From Mycolicibacterium doricum (GTDB lineage Bacteria; Actinomycetota; Actinomycetes; Mycobacteriales; Mycobacteriaceae), in NCBI RefSeq assembly GCF_010728155.1, contig NZ_AP022605.1, forward strand, positions 1,984,001 to 2,048,000: a stretch of DNA of 64,000 bases, written 5' to 3'. The first letter of the stretch is position 1; every line of letters begins with the position of its first letter. Below are positions 8,841-17,791 of the stretch, one piece after another. The notes below the pieces were generated by a model. The model saw only the letters and a list, made by a program, of their open reading frames with translations, did no database searches and had not been told where the DNA came from. Made by a program: the position numbers and the translations under genes.

Positions 8841-9734
8841 GTGATCGAACTACCCGCCGCGGTACAGGCGATGTCGGTCCGCGGCCCGGAGTGGGCGCGG
8901 TGGGTCGAGGCGTTGCCCGGCTGGACGCAGAACCAACTGCGCGAGTGGGAGTTGCGCGTCGACGGTGCGTCGACGAACGGCACGACTTCCCTTGTCCTGC
9001 CGGTACGTACGCCACGCGGTCAGCCCGCGATGCTCAAGCTCGGTTTTCCCGACGACGAGTCCGAACACGAGCACCTCGCGCTGCGCCGATGGGCGGGCAA
9101 CGGCGCGGTGCGCCTGCTCAGCGCGCAGCCGCACCGGCGGGCGCTACTGCTCGAACGGTTGCACTCACGCGATGTGACCACCGTCCGCGACGTCGAGGCA
9201 TGCGCCGTCGTCTGCGGGCTGTACCGGCACATCCACGTGCCGGCGTCTCCCCAATTCCGCACGCTCACAGCATGGTTGGAGCTGCGGATCGCCGAGCTCG
9301 CGGCGCTGCCCCGCAACACCGCTGTGCCGCGCCGGCTGGTCGAGCAGGCGCTCACCCTGGGACGCGACCTGGTGAGCGATCCTGCCTCTCGCGGCACCCT
9401 CGTCCACACCGACCTGCACTACGGGAACGTGCTGGCCGGCGATGCGGGGCGGTGGCTTGTCATCGACCCGAAACCGCTCGACGGAGACCCGCACTTCGAG
9501 GTGGCGCCGATGTTGTGGAACCGCTGGGACGACCTGGCCGGCGACGTCCGCGACGGAGTGCGACGCCGATTCCACACCATCGTCGATGTCGCCGGATTCG
9601 ACGAGGATCGGGCGCGGGCGTGGGTGATCGTGCGGATGGTGCACAACGCGGTGTGGGAACTGCAGCAGGCTCCGCATCCCGACCCGACGTGGCTCACCGT
9701 GTGCGTCGCGGTGGCCAAGGCGGTGCAGGACTGA
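8841..9734 (+). CDS. Aminoglycoside/hydroxyurea phosphotransferase family kinase (APH(6)-like)
   Basis: 297-residue APH-fold kinase. The catalytic loop is HTDLHYGNVLAG (about 192-203), with Asp as base and Asn for Mg, and the second metal Asp is in WLVIDPKPLDGDPHFEVAPM, a signature shared with streptomycin 6-phosphotransferases. The N-lobe nucleotide region includes AMLKLGFPDDESEHEHLALR with its Lys and Glu. The family phosphorylates streptomycin or hydroxyurea; substrate here is unknown, and chromosomal mycobacterial members are often not proven resistance genes. Starts with GTG 19 bp after the katG terminator stem, so it probably has its own promoter. Confidence 0.8.
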   Translation: MIELPAAVQAMSVRGPEWARWVEALPGWTQNQLREWELRVDGASTNGTTSLVLPVRTPRGQPAMLKLGFPDDESEHEHLALRRWAGNGAVRLLSAQPHRRALLLERLHSRDVTTVRDVEACAVVCGLYRHIHVPASPQFRTLTAWLELRIAELAALPRNTAVPRRLVEQALTLGRDLVSDPASRGTLVHTDLHYGNVLAGDAGRWLVIDPKPLDGDPHFEVAPMLWNRWDDLAGDVRDGVRRRFHTIVDVAGFDEDRARAWVIVRMVHNAVWELQQAPHPDPTWLTVCVAVAKAVQD

Positions 9735-9743
9735 GCGCCGAGT

Positions 9744-10436
9744 TCACATCCGCCGGGTCAACGCGGTGGCGATCAACGGCGCGATCTTGTCGGCCATGTA
9801 CACGTGGCCGGCGTCGGTCGGGTGGACGCCGTCGGCGCCGATCAGCGTGGGGTCGTCGACGAACCATCGTTCGGCGATCGGGTCGACGAACGTCGCCTTG
9901 GCCAGCTCCGACTGGTAGCGCAGGGTGTCGCGGATCCTCAGGATGGCCGGCGGCGGATCGGCGGTCGGCCACGGCGGCCCGATCACCAGCAGCCGGGCTT
10001 CCGGCGCGGTGCGGCGGGCGAGCTGGAAGACGCCGTAGACCATGATCGACAGGAGCGTGCGCTCGACGTTCTGGTCATTGCGCGACCCGTAGAACACCAC
10101 GAGGTGGTCGTCGGCCTTGACCGCGCGCGCGGTGAGGTCCCAGAAGACGCTGCCCCGGTTGCCGCGTGCCCCGTATCCGGCACCCCCTTCGGCCGCCACG
10201 TCGGGGCGCACCGGAAGCCCCTGACTCGCCAGCAGCTGCCACGCGCGCGTGGTCCAGCCCCTCGGCCCCTCACCGCCCTCGGTGCTGCCGGTGGTGTACG
10301 AGTCACCAACGACGGCGACGCGGCTGCCGGCGAACTGCAACGTCACCATCTCGTCGTTGCGCTGTGGCAGCGGACGGGCGACCACCAGGCCGACCAGCAG
10401 CGCAACGGACAGCACCAACGTGATCAGGCGACTCAC
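9744..10436 (-). CDS. Exported SGNH/GDSL-type hydrolase
   Basis: 230 residues with an N-terminal signal/anchor (ITLVLSVALLVGLVVA) followed by an SGNH esterase fold. Block I with the nucleophile Ser is VVGDSYTTGS (about 44), block II Gly is in GGAGYGARG, block III is GSRNDQN (Asn about 122), and block V is DGVHPTDAGH with the catalytic Asp and His (about 204-207). It would deacylate a glycan, lipid or wall polymer outside the membrane. It lies 118 bp downstream of an acyltransferase-3 gene on the same strand; in OatA-like enzymes these two domains are fused, suggesting the pair works together. Confidence 0.8.
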   Translation of the reverse strand: MSRLITLVLSVALLVGLVVARPLPQRNDEMVTLQFAGSRVAVVGDSYTTGSTEGGEGPRGWTTRAWQLLASQGLPVRPDVAAEGGAGYGARGNRGSVFWDLTARAVKADDHLVVFYGSRNDQNVERTLLSIMVYGVFQLARRTAPEARLLVIGPPWPTADPPPAILRIRDTLRYQSELAKATFVDPIAERWFVDDPTLIGADGVHPTDAGHVYMADKIAPLIATALTRRM

Positions 10437-10554
10437 CGCTTACCTCCACAGCCGACGGCACCGAGACGCCGCACCTCACGATGACTGAAAGCGTAAGTGT
10501 CGGCGAAGCTGCCGGCATTCCGCGACGCGCTCGCGCGAGTGTCACGAAATCGCG

Positions 10555-11778
10555 TCATCCGACTCGTACGGGCACGTGGTCGGCGTGCTCCGTGCGCCCG
10601 GGGTCCGGTGGCGGGGCGGACCGGCCGCCCACGGTGCTGCCCGTCGAATCCCTGACGTCGACCATCCGGCGCATCCACAAGCGGGCCGGCTCCTCGACGC
10701 CGTGGTACAGCGCAACCGCGCCGACCACCGCGATGCCGAGTAGACCGACGACGACCGCACTGCCGGACGCCCCCGGCGTCAGGGTGATCTCGAACTGGAG
10801 CACCGCCCAGTTCCACGCGGTGTGCACCAACTCGTGGACCATGTACAGCCCGAAAGAGATGTGGCCGCAGTACACCATCAGGCGGGTCGACAGCAGCCGC
10901 GGTAGCGTGCCCGCCCCCACGGCCAGCGCGACCACCAGCGGAATGAACAGGACGTCCACCAGACCGCTGGCGTCCCGGATGGAGGCCGGCGGATGGGCGT
11001 CCAGGTAGTACAGGCTGCCCACGATGGTGGCCCCGATGAGCAGAGACAACCAGCCGAAAGCGCGACGGGTGCGGTCGTCGGGTCGCAGCTTGCGCACCGC
11101 GGCGCAGGCGAGTGCGCCTGCGGTGAACTGCCCGACTATGCGAGGCAACCAACTCCATGCCGTGTAGAACTCGCCGGTGGCGAGCAACAGCAGCGTCGGC
11201 GGCAGCGATGCCCCGATAGCCAGCCACAGCAGCACTCGCGCCCGCGACACCCGCGCGACCCGGAAGATCACCAGTATCAGCACGCCGAACAGCAGGTACG
11301 CCAACCACTCTGCGCTGATCGACCAGGCCGGGCCGTCCCAGCTGGTGCCGTCGAAGTACGGCTCGAACCACAACTGCACGAGCAGCAGCTGACGCAGATA
11401 GCTGATCGCGGTGAGTTGGTCCACCGCCGGCGACGGAACGTGGCCGACGTTGCGGGTGAAGATGATCCACGCCGCCGCCAGGTGCATGGTGACCAGGTAG
11501 ACCGGCCACACCCGGGCCAGCCGCAACCACAGGAAACGCAAAGTGCTTCGGGTGGACCAGGACTGGCCCATCCGGTCGAGGTAGTTCCACGTCAGCACGA
11601 AACCGCTGAGGATGAAGAACAGGTCGACGCCCTGGGCGCCGCAGTCCAGCAGCGGTGCCAGTGCGGCGGTGAAATCCGGTGCGGCCTGCGCCAAGAGCGG
11701 CCGGAAGTGGAACAGGACAACCCACACCGCGGCGACGATGCGCAGCCCCGACAGGGCCTTGATCTCTCCGCTGCGCAC
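10555..11778 (-). CDS. Acyltransferase-3 family integral membrane O-acyltransferase
   Basis: 407-residue polytopic protein. It opens with IKALSGLRIVAAVWVVLFHF, the acyltransferase-3 signature with the catalytic His on helix 1, and has VDLFFILSGFVLTW, the second family hallmark. About ten hydrophobic segments run to residue 375, followed by a soluble Pro/Arg-rich tail of about 30 residues. The family moves acyl groups from the cytoplasm onto extracytoplasmic sugars, lipids or peptidoglycan. Unlike OatA there is no C-terminal SGNH domain; a separate SGNH hydrolase lies just downstream. The acceptor is unknown. Confidence 0.87.
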   Translation of the reverse strand: MRSGEIKALSGLRIVAAVWVVLFHFRPLLAQAAPDFTAALAPLLDCGAQGVDLFFILSGFVLTWNYLDRMGQSWSTRSTLRFLWLRLARVWPVYLVTMHLAAAWIIFTRNVGHVPSPAVDQLTAISYLRQLLLVQLWFEPYFDGTSWDGPAWSISAEWLAYLLFGVLILVIFRVARVSRARVLLWLAIGASLPPTLLLLATGEFYTAWSWLPRIVGQFTAGALACAAVRKLRPDDRTRRAFGWLSLLIGATIVGSLYYLDAHPPASIRDASGLVDVLFIPLVVALAVGAGTLPRLLSTRLMVYCGHISFGLYMVHELVHTAWNWAVLQFEITLTPGASGSAVVVGLLGIAVVGAVALYHGVEEPARLWMRRMVDVRDSTGSTVGGRSAPPPDPGRTEHADHVPVRVG

Positions 11779-11935
11779 AACACTCTTTTCGTGAGGGAAT
11801 CTGCTGTTTCGTGCCGGCTGGTTTCGTACACCGCCCTGCGCTCAGCGGGCCGCGTTAGGCAGGGTATCAGCGGGCCGGAGCCCCGTGTGCGTCCGAAAAC
11901 TGTGGCAGTGCTGGCAACTCGGCGTATTCAGGCCC

Positions 11936-12703
11936 TCACGGCTGTTCGAAGTGCTGGTAGTCCTTCGGTGTCCGCCAGCCCCCGCCCCATTCCCAACCGC
12001 GGTCGGTGAACGCGAGCACGGCAGGATCCCCGGCGTGCAGCATGCCGGGGTCGATGCGGTTGCGGTCTGCGTACGGACCGGCGTTGGCGGGTTCCACCAC
12101 GCCGCTGCGGCCGATATAGGGATTGACCAGCGGGTTGAGATCGATCGCCCGGCCGTAGGCGTGATAGGACCAGCTCTTCGACCCCGGGATTCCCCGGCAG
12201 TTGAAGGCCGACGTGTTGTTGTCCCTCATCGAGAGCTCGTCGTCGGCACCCGGGTACGCGTCGACGGTGCGCATCTTCGCGATGGGATAGCCCATCCGAT
12301 AGAGGTGCTCGAAGATCTCGATGACCTGTGGCACCAGCTCTTCATGGACGACCACGGCGCCGCGGTGTGTCCGACCGTCGAATCCGAGGTGATTCAAGTC
12401 GACGCGCCGGAGCCGTTCCGGGCCGAGGGGGCAGTCCGGACGCCACGTCGTCCCCAGTTCGGCGGCGGTGACGGTGGCGACGCTGGGCGGGGGCGGCACC
12501 GGCGACGTGGTCGTCGTCTTGGTGGTGGTGGTCTGGCCTGCCGTCGTGGAGGACGTGGGCGACGTGGACGACGCGAAGGTCCCGTCCTGCGCCGGCGTGT
12601 CGGCACCGCAGCCAACCAGCGCAACGGCAGCGGCGGCCACGGTCAGCGCCGTCGCCGGACGCCGACCGATCCTGCCCTGGAACCGCGCGAATGACACCAC
12701 CAT
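11936..12703 (-). CDS. M15-type D-Ala-D-Ala carboxypeptidase-like lipoprotein
   Basis: 255-residue lipoprotein: signal peptide with lipobox (ALVGC, Cys about 32), a Thr/Ser/Pro-rich wall-spanning linker (about 38-75), then a VanY/M15 zinc peptidase domain. Zinc ligands and catalytic residues are visible in KSWSYHAYGRAIDLNP (His and Asp) and KDYQHFEQP (final His), with CRG about 15 residues before the first His. Expected to trim peptidoglycan stem peptides outside the membrane. ATG at 12703 gives a complete signal peptide. It diverges from the phosphorelay operon, with about 150 bp between. Confidence 0.82.
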   Translation of the reverse strand: MVVSFARFQGRIGRRPATALTVAAAAVALVGCGADTPAQDGTFASSTSPTSSTTAGQTTTTKTTTTSPVPPPPSVATVTAAELGTTWRPDCPLGPERLRRVDLNHLGFDGRTHRGAVVVHEELVPQVIEIFEHLYRMGYPIAKMRTVDAYPGADDELSMRDNNTSAFNCRGIPGSKSWSYHAYGRAIDLNPLVNPYIGRSGVVEPANAGPYADRNRIDPGMLHAGDPAVLAFTDRGWEWGGGWRTPKDYQHFEQP

Positions 12704-12859
12704 GTCCGGTGCCGACGCTACCCGATGTCAGCGCCTGCCCAAGGCTTCTGAGAGCCCGGAAAGGCGCCGCCACCAGAGACCTTCGGTATTGTCAGGGAGC
12801 TATCACTGAAGAAGAGGTCAGCGCGGCCGCGGTGATGAACGTGAAGGACTGATTTGTCG

Positions 12860-14188
12860 ATGCTCGCGCCGCATGACTCGGAACTGAGCCCTGTGCCTGA
12901 TAGCCCTGTGCCCGATAGCCCTGTGCCCGATAGCGCTGTGCCTGATAGCGCTGTGCCTGATAGCCCTGTGCCCGATAGCCCTGTGCCCGATAGCGCTGTG
13001 CCTGATTCAGCCGTTGCTCCCATGACGCAGTTCGATACCTTGACGGTGCTCCTCGTGGAGGATGACCGCGGTGACGCGTTGCTCGTCGAGGAGTTGATCG
13101 GCGACGCGGTGGCCGACATCCGGCTGAGGTGGGCCGAATCCATGTCGGACGCTGCCCAGGAGATCCGGTCGTCCCGTCCGGACTGCGTGCTGTTGGACCT
13201 CAATCTGCCTGATGCCAACGGAACCGACGCCGTCGACAAAATCTGCGGACTCGACCCGACCCTCCCGATCGTGGTGCTCACCGGGAATGTCGACGACCGC
13301 TACGGCGTGTCGGCGGTCGCCTCGGGCGCCCAGGACTACCTCGTCAAGGGATCTGTCGAGCCGGAGATGCTGCGGCGCTCCCTGCTTTACGCCATCGAGC
13401 GCAAACGCTCTGAGCTCACCGCGGTGGACCTGCACGCGAGCCATCTGCGTGCGCAGGAGAACGCTCGGCTGGAACGTGGCCTGCTGCCCTCGCCGCTGCT
13501 GCTCGACGATCCTGGCGTCGACATCGTCGCCAAGTACCGGCCCGGCCGGCCGAACGCCCTGCTCGGCGGCGACTTCTACGATTTCGTGCAGACACCCGAT
13601 CGCACTGTGCACGTGATGGTCGGTGACGTGTCCGGTCACGGACCCGACGAAGCCGCCCTCGGGGTGGCGCTGAGGATCGGGTGGCGCGCACTGACCTTCG
13701 CCGGTCTGCGCGGCAACCAGCGCATGCAGCAGCTGGAGCGCATCCTGCGTGCCGAGCGGCCCGGGCCGGGCATCTTCGCCACCGTCATGAGCCTGGCCTT
13801 CTCCCCCACGGACCGCGGCTTCACCGCGGTACGCGCCGGTCATCCCGGCATGCTGCTGCACGACCGCAGCGGGAACGGCGTCGAATGGGTGGAACCGCCC
13901 GCCGGCCCCGCGCTCGGGCTCGGCGGGTCGGCGTGGCCGCTGACCGAACTGGAACTGCCGGTCGGCCACGGCCTGCTGCTGCTCACCGACGGACTCTTCG
14001 AGGGCCACTCCGGGCAGGGCAACGAACGCCTCGGCGAGGAGGGGCTGCTGGAACTGGCCCGCACGATGGCGGGGCTACCCGGCCGCCAGTTCGTCGAGAC
14101 CCTGATCGACCGTGCCGAGGACCGCGCCCGACCCCACGGCGGATTGACCGACGACATCGCGGTAGTGCGCGTGGAGCGCACCACGTGA
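12860..14188 (+). CDS. Receiver-SpoIIE (PP2C) serine phosphatase response regulator with N-terminal pentapeptide repeat
   Basis: About 442 residues. Residues 11-50 are eight tandem copies of [P/A]-V-P-D-S. A receiver domain follows (acidic pocket VEDD, phospho-acceptor Asp in VLLDLNLPDANG, Lys in YLVKGS), then a short helical linker and a SpoIIE/RsbU-type PP2C domain with metal motifs GGDFYDF, VGDVSGHG, LLTDGLFEG and DDIAVV. A phosphorylated receiver would switch dephosphorylation of a STAS anti-sigma antagonist. ATG at 12860 is used; TTG at 12854 is closer to GAAGGA, and an ATG at 13022 would omit the repeats. The stop overlaps the histidine kinase start (GTGA), so the genes are coupled. Confidence 0.88.
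   Translation: MLAPHDSELSPVPDSPVPDSPVPDSAVPDSAVPDSPVPDSPVPDSAVPDSAVAPMTQFDTLTVLLVEDDRGDALLVEELIGDAVADIRLRWAESMSDAAQEIRSSRPDCVLLDLNLPDANGTDAVDKICGLDPTLPIVVLTGNVDDRYGVSAVASGAQDYLVKGSVEPEMLRRSLLYAIERKRSELTAVDLHASHLRAQENARLERGLLPSPLLLDDPGVDIVAKYRPGRPNALLGGDFYDFVQTPDRTVHVMVGDVSGHGPDEAALGVALRIGWRALTFAGLRGNQRMQQLERILRAERPGPGIFATVMSLAFSPTDRGFTAVRAGHPGMLLHDRSGNGVEWVEPPAGPALGLGGSAWPLTELELPVGHGLLLLTDGLFEGHSGQGNERLGEEGLLELARTMAGLPGRQFVETLIDRAEDRARPHGGLTDDIAVVRVERTT
12890..13009 (+). repeat. Eight-copy 15-bp coding tandem repeat (VNTR)
   Basis: Eight 15-bp units of the form [CG]CTGTGCC[CT]GATAG run in frame and encode V-P-D-S preceded by Pro or Ala. The order of first residues is P-P-P-A-A-P-P-A, so a 60-bp higher-order unit (P-P-A-A) appears nearly twice. 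Silent C/T differences follow the same order. Copy number is likely to vary between strains. Confidence 0.95.
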
Positions 14189-15774
14189 CGGCCCCCGCCC
14201 GGCGGCGGGGCGGCCAGTTGACCGTGCAGGGCTGGCTCAACGTCGTGCTGGCCGTCATGGGCATCCTCGTGCTGGCGGGCGCCATCGCCGGTGCAATCCT
14301 GATGAACCGCACCGACGCGGTGTCGGGCGAGCTGATCGAAGAAATCCAGCCGTCTCGAGTGGCGGCCTACCGATTACAGGCCGCGGTGCGCGATCAGGAG
14401 ACCGCCGTGCGCGGTTACGCGATCGCCGCCGACAGGCAGTTCCTCGAGCCCTACTACGAGGGCCAGCAGACCGAACAGGAAGCCGCCGAGGAGATCCGCC
14501 GACACGTCGGCGACCACCCGAACCTGATCGCGGATCTCGATGCGGTCGAACAAGCCACCGCCGAGTGGCGTGCAGCCTACGCCGAGCCGTTCATCCGGGG
14601 CATCGATCCCGGCCGCCCCGGCGTGATCGACAACGACCTCGTCCAGCGTGGTAAAGAGGGCTTCGACAACATCCGCGCGCTCTTTCACGTCCAGAACGTC
14701 GACCTCGCGGCCGCGCGCACCGCGGGGGTCAAGGAACTGGACGAGGTGCGCGCATGGCGCGACCGCGTGCTCGCCGGCATCATCGTCACGTTCTTCGTGA
14801 CCGCGGCCCTCCTGGCGGTCCTGGCTCGCAGCGCGCTGGTCCGTCCGCTGTCGGCGCTGGCCGCCTCCTGCCGCCGCATCACCGAAGGCCACTTCGACGA
14901 ACGGATCGTCGCTCGAGGCCCTCGCGACGTGCAGAGCATGGCGTCGGACGTCGAGGACATGCGGCAGCGGATCGTGGAGGATCTCGAGGCATCACGCGCC
15001 GCGCAGCAGCAACTCGACGAGCAGACCGTCGAGTTGCGGCGGTCGAACGCCGAACTCGAACAGTTCGCCTACGTCGCCTCCCACGATCTTCAGGAACCGC
15101 TGCGCAAGGTGGCCTCGTTCTGTCAGCTGCTGGAGAGACGCTACGGAGACAAGCTCGACGAACGCGGGGTGGAGTACATCAAGTTCGCCGTCGACGGCGC
15201 CAAACGCATGCAGGTGCTCATCAACGACCTGCTGACCTTCTCACGCGTCGGACGCCTAAGCGCCGCGCACACCGACGTCGAACTCGACGAGGTGCTCGAC
15301 GCCGCGTTGTCGAATCTCGAGACCGCCATCGAGGAGTCGGGCGCCCAGATCGTGCGTCCCGAAGAGCCGTTACCCGAGGTTCTTGGCGATCCCACGCTGC
15401 TGGCGATGCTGTGGCAGAACCTGATCGGCAACGCGGTGAAGTTCCGCAAACCTGACACCACCCCCCGGATCGTGATCGAATGTCAGCGCGGTACCGACGA
15501 CCGGGACGGGCAGTGGCTGTTCACCGTGTCGGACAACGGCATCGGCATCCCCGAGGAGTTTTCCCAGAAGGTGTTCGTCATCTTCCAGCGGCTGCACGGT
15601 CGCGATGCCTACAGCGGCACCGGCATCGGGCTGGCCCTGTGCAAGAAGATCGTCGAGTACCACGGCGGCACCATCTGGATCGACAACAGCTACACCGAGG
15701 GCACCCGGTTCCGGATCACTCTGCCGGTCGCCGTCCACGAACAACCCGAAGCGGTTCTGGAAGGAGCCCAATAA
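14185..15774 (+). CDS. CHASE3-HAMP sensor histidine kinase
   Basis: 529-residue membrane kinase starting at GTG 14185, overlapping the previous stop. Segment 1 (about 15-37, LNVVLAVMGILVLAGAIAGA) and segment 2 (about 192-212) bracket an extracytoplasmic CHASE3 domain containing YRLQAAVRDQETAVRGYAIA. A HAMP region and coiled coil (RAAQQQLDEQTVELRRSNAE) precede the HisKA box FAYVASHDLQEPLRKV (phospho-His). The HATPase shows N-box QNLIGNAVKF, G1 DNGIGI and G2 GTGIGLALCKK. This kinase type is related to cyanobacterial phytochrome kinases and typically pairs with Rcp1-like receivers, one of which follows directly. The signal is unknown. Confidence 0.93.
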   Translation: MTAPARRRGGQLTVQGWLNVVLAVMGILVLAGAIAGAILMNRTDAVSGELIEEIQPSRVAAYRLQAAVRDQETAVRGYAIAADRQFLEPYYEGQQTEQEAAEEIRRHVGDHPNLIADLDAVEQATAEWRAAYAEPFIRGIDPGRPGVIDNDLVQRGKEGFDNIRALFHVQNVDLAAARTAGVKELDEVRAWRDRVLAGIIVTFFVTAALLAVLARSALVRPLSALAASCRRITEGHFDERIVARGPRDVQSMASDVEDMRQRIVEDLEASRAAQQQLDEQTVELRRSNAELEQFAYVASHDLQEPLRKVASFCQLLERRYGDKLDERGVEYIKFAVDGAKRMQVLINDLLTFSRVGRLSAAHTDVELDEVLDAALSNLETAIEESGAQIVRPEEPLPEVLGDPTLLAMLWQNLIGNAVKFRKPDTTPRIVIECQRGTDDRDGQWLFTVSDNGIGIPEEFSQKVFVIFQRLHGRDAYSGTGIGLALCKKIVEYHGGTIWIDNSYTEGTRFRITLPVAVHEQPEAVLEGAQ

Positions 15775-16214
15775 TGACACCCTCCACCAGGCCCATCGAC
15801 GTCCTGCTGATCGAGGACGACCCGGGTGATGAACTGATCACCCGTGAGGCGTTCGAGCACAACAAGATCAGCAACACGCTGCACGTCGCCCACGACGGGG
15901 AGGAGGGTCTGGACTTCCTCTACCGCCGCGGCGGGTACGAGAACGCACCGCGCCCCGACCTGATCCTGCTGGACCTGAACCTGCCGAAGTACGACGGTCG
16001 TCAGCTGCTCGAGAAGGTGAAGTCCGACCCCGACCTCAGCCACATCCCGGTCGTCGTGCTGACCACCTCCTCGGCCGAGGAGGACATCCTGCGCAGCTAC
16101 AAATTGCATGCGAACGCCTACGTCACCAAACCGGTGGACCTCGACCAGTTCATGAACGCCGTCCGGCAGATCGACGAGTTCTTCGTCCAGGTCGTCCGCT
16201 TGCCGCAGGGCTGA
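15774..16214 (+). CDS. Rcp1-type single-domain response regulator
   Basis: 146-residue receiver with no output domain. Acidic pocket LIEDDPGD, phospho-acceptor Asp in LILLDLNLPKYDG, Thr in VVVLTTSSAEED and Lys in YVTKPVD are all present. The extended loop with LYRRGGYENAPRPDL is characteristic of Rcp1-like regulators paired with phytochrome-type kinases. Its ATG overlaps the kinase stop by one base (TAATG) behind GGAAGGAG, so the stoichiometry is coupled. It may act as phosphate sink or shuttle between the kinase and the receiver-phosphatase encoded first in the operon. Confidence 0.93.
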   Translation: MTPSTRPIDVLLIEDDPGDELITREAFEHNKISNTLHVAHDGEEGLDFLYRRGGYENAPRPDLILLDLNLPKYDGRQLLEKVKSDPDLSHIPVVVLTTSSAEEDILRSYKLHANAYVTKPVDLDQFMNAVRQIDEFFVQVVRLPQG

Positions 16215-16475
16215 GCGGCTCTGTGGAGACCCACGAATACGGCCGCGGTTCGGCCCGGTTCGCCGCCACCCGAAGCGGCGCAGCGGACGGTCTGATCGTC
16301 GTCGGCTGGTCGTTGGGCGGGGCGTACCTTCATGGCGCCCGATCCGCTGTCCGGTGAACCGTTGACCCCGCGTCCGGCGGCCGGCGCGCGGTCGTACCTA
16401 CGGATCCAGCTACCGGAAAGCCGCGGCGCCCCCGATGGCCGTGTGACCGACCCCGCGGTGTGACACGCTGCTGCA

Positions 16476-17612
16476 ATGCAGCTCCCCCAGTCGGATCCGG
16501 ACCTGCCACATCTCGCCGACGTGGTGCCGTCGATGCTCGCGGCCATGGAGGTGCCGGGCTTCGGCGCCCGGATCGACCTACCGACCGGGATCGGCTCTGC
16601 GGGTGTCCTGCTCATCGACGGCCTCGGCGCGGAACTGCTGGACCAGCATGCCGACGATGCGCCGGTCATGAGCGGGTTGCGCGGTGAGACCCTGCAGGTG
16701 GGATTCCCGTCCACGACGGTCGCCAGCCTCGCCTCCGTCGGGACGGGGTGCTGCTCCGGGGCGCACGGGATGGTGGGCTACACGTTCCGTATGCCCGGCG
16801 TCGGCGTCGTGAACCCGTTGCGGTGGCGTCGCCATCCCTGGGGCCAGGACTTGCGCGAGTCCATGCCCCCTGAGGCCGTGCAGCCGATGCCGACGGTGTT
16901 CGAACGCGCGGCGTCGGCCGGTGTCGCTGTGCACGTCGTGTCCAATGCACAGTTCGCCGGCTCGGGCCTGACCCGCGCGGTGTTGCGCGGCGGGCGCTTC
17001 ATCGGGGTGCACGGCCTCGGTGACCTCGCCGCCTCAGTGCACAGGGTCCTCGTCGACGGCGGATTCTGCTACGGCTACCACGGCGACCTGGATCTGCTGG
17101 GGCACCTCTACGGACCGGGCTCGACGGCGTGGCGCATGCAACTGCGACAGGTCGACCGCCTCGTCGAGTCGGTGGTCACCGGTCTGCCACCGGGTGCGCT
17201 ACTCGCCGTGGTCGCCGACCACGGCATGGTGGAGGTCAATCCCGACCGCACCCTCGATCTCGACGAATGCACCGCGCTGTTCGAAGGGGTCGAGGCCGTC
17301 GCCGGTGAAGCGCGCGCCCGCTACGTCTACGTCGCCGAAGGAGCGACGGCCGCGGTGCTGTCGGCCTGGCGTGAGACGCTGGGCGACCGGGCGTGGGTGA
17401 CCACACGGGATGAGGCGATCGACGCCGGTTGGTTCGGCGCCCGCGTGGCCGACGACATGCGGCGGCGAATCGGGGACATCGTCGTCGCGGCGAAGGATTC
17501 CGCTGCGCTGGTGCGTCGCACCGCCGAGCCGACAGAGTCGGCGTTGCGCGGTCAGCACGGCTCACTGACCGATGCCGAACAGCGGGTACCCCTGCTGCTC
17601 GCGCACACCTGA
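16476..17612 (+). CDS. Alkaline phosphatase superfamily phosphodiesterase / nucleotide pyrophosphatase
   Basis: 378-residue soluble enzyme of the nucleotide pyrophosphatase/phosphodiesterase branch. Metal-binding Asp is in GVLLIDGLGAELL (about 49), the Thr nucleophile in VGFPSTTVASLASVGTG (about 81), and further metal ligands in VADHGMVEV (about 250) and the final GQHGSLT (about 361). No signal peptide is visible, so it probably acts in the cytoplasm. Substrate is unknown; the family cleaves nucleotide or phospholipid-like diesters. It begins 261 bp after the phosphorelay operon; that gap shows no recognisable element, and a separate promoter is likely. Confidence 0.85.
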   Translation: MQLPQSDPDLPHLADVVPSMLAAMEVPGFGARIDLPTGIGSAGVLLIDGLGAELLDQHADDAPVMSGLRGETLQVGFPSTTVASLASVGTGCCSGAHGMVGYTFRMPGVGVVNPLRWRRHPWGQDLRESMPPEAVQPMPTVFERAASAGVAVHVVSNAQFAGSGLTRAVLRGGRFIGVHGLGDLAASVHRVLVDGGFCYGYHGDLDLLGHLYGPGSTAWRMQLRQVDRLVESVVTGLPPGALLAVVADHGMVEVNPDRTLDLDECTALFEGVEAVAGEARARYVYVAEGATAAVLSAWRETLGDRAWVTTRDEAIDAGWFGARVADDMRRRIGDIVVAAKDSAALVRRTAEPTESALRGQHGSLTDAEQRVPLLLAHT

Positions 17613-17791
17613 GCGGGCATCCGGGTGTGTTCCTCGCGCACCGCGGGTACGTCGCACGGGTGCGGTCCGTTCTGCGGACCACTACCGGCCGCTGTTCCGT
17701 GGCGTGCCCGACGATCTGCCGCACATGTGCCGGCGTCGGATCGCGACCGCCGAATACCGTTCTGAGCTCTCACGGCGATAACGTCGTCGCC

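Noticed and set aside
6595..9015. Long minus-strand frame opposite katG
   Set aside because: It mirrors the codon periodicity of katG, is rich in Arg/Val/His shadows and has no recognisable domain.
12890..13009. Possible CRISPR-like array
   Set aside because: Units are 15 bp, directly adjacent without spacers, and in frame with a response regulator gene.
17580..17645. Terminator after the phosphodiesterase gene
   Set aside because: Only a 6-bp CACACC/GGTGTG stem with a long loop; too weak to call.
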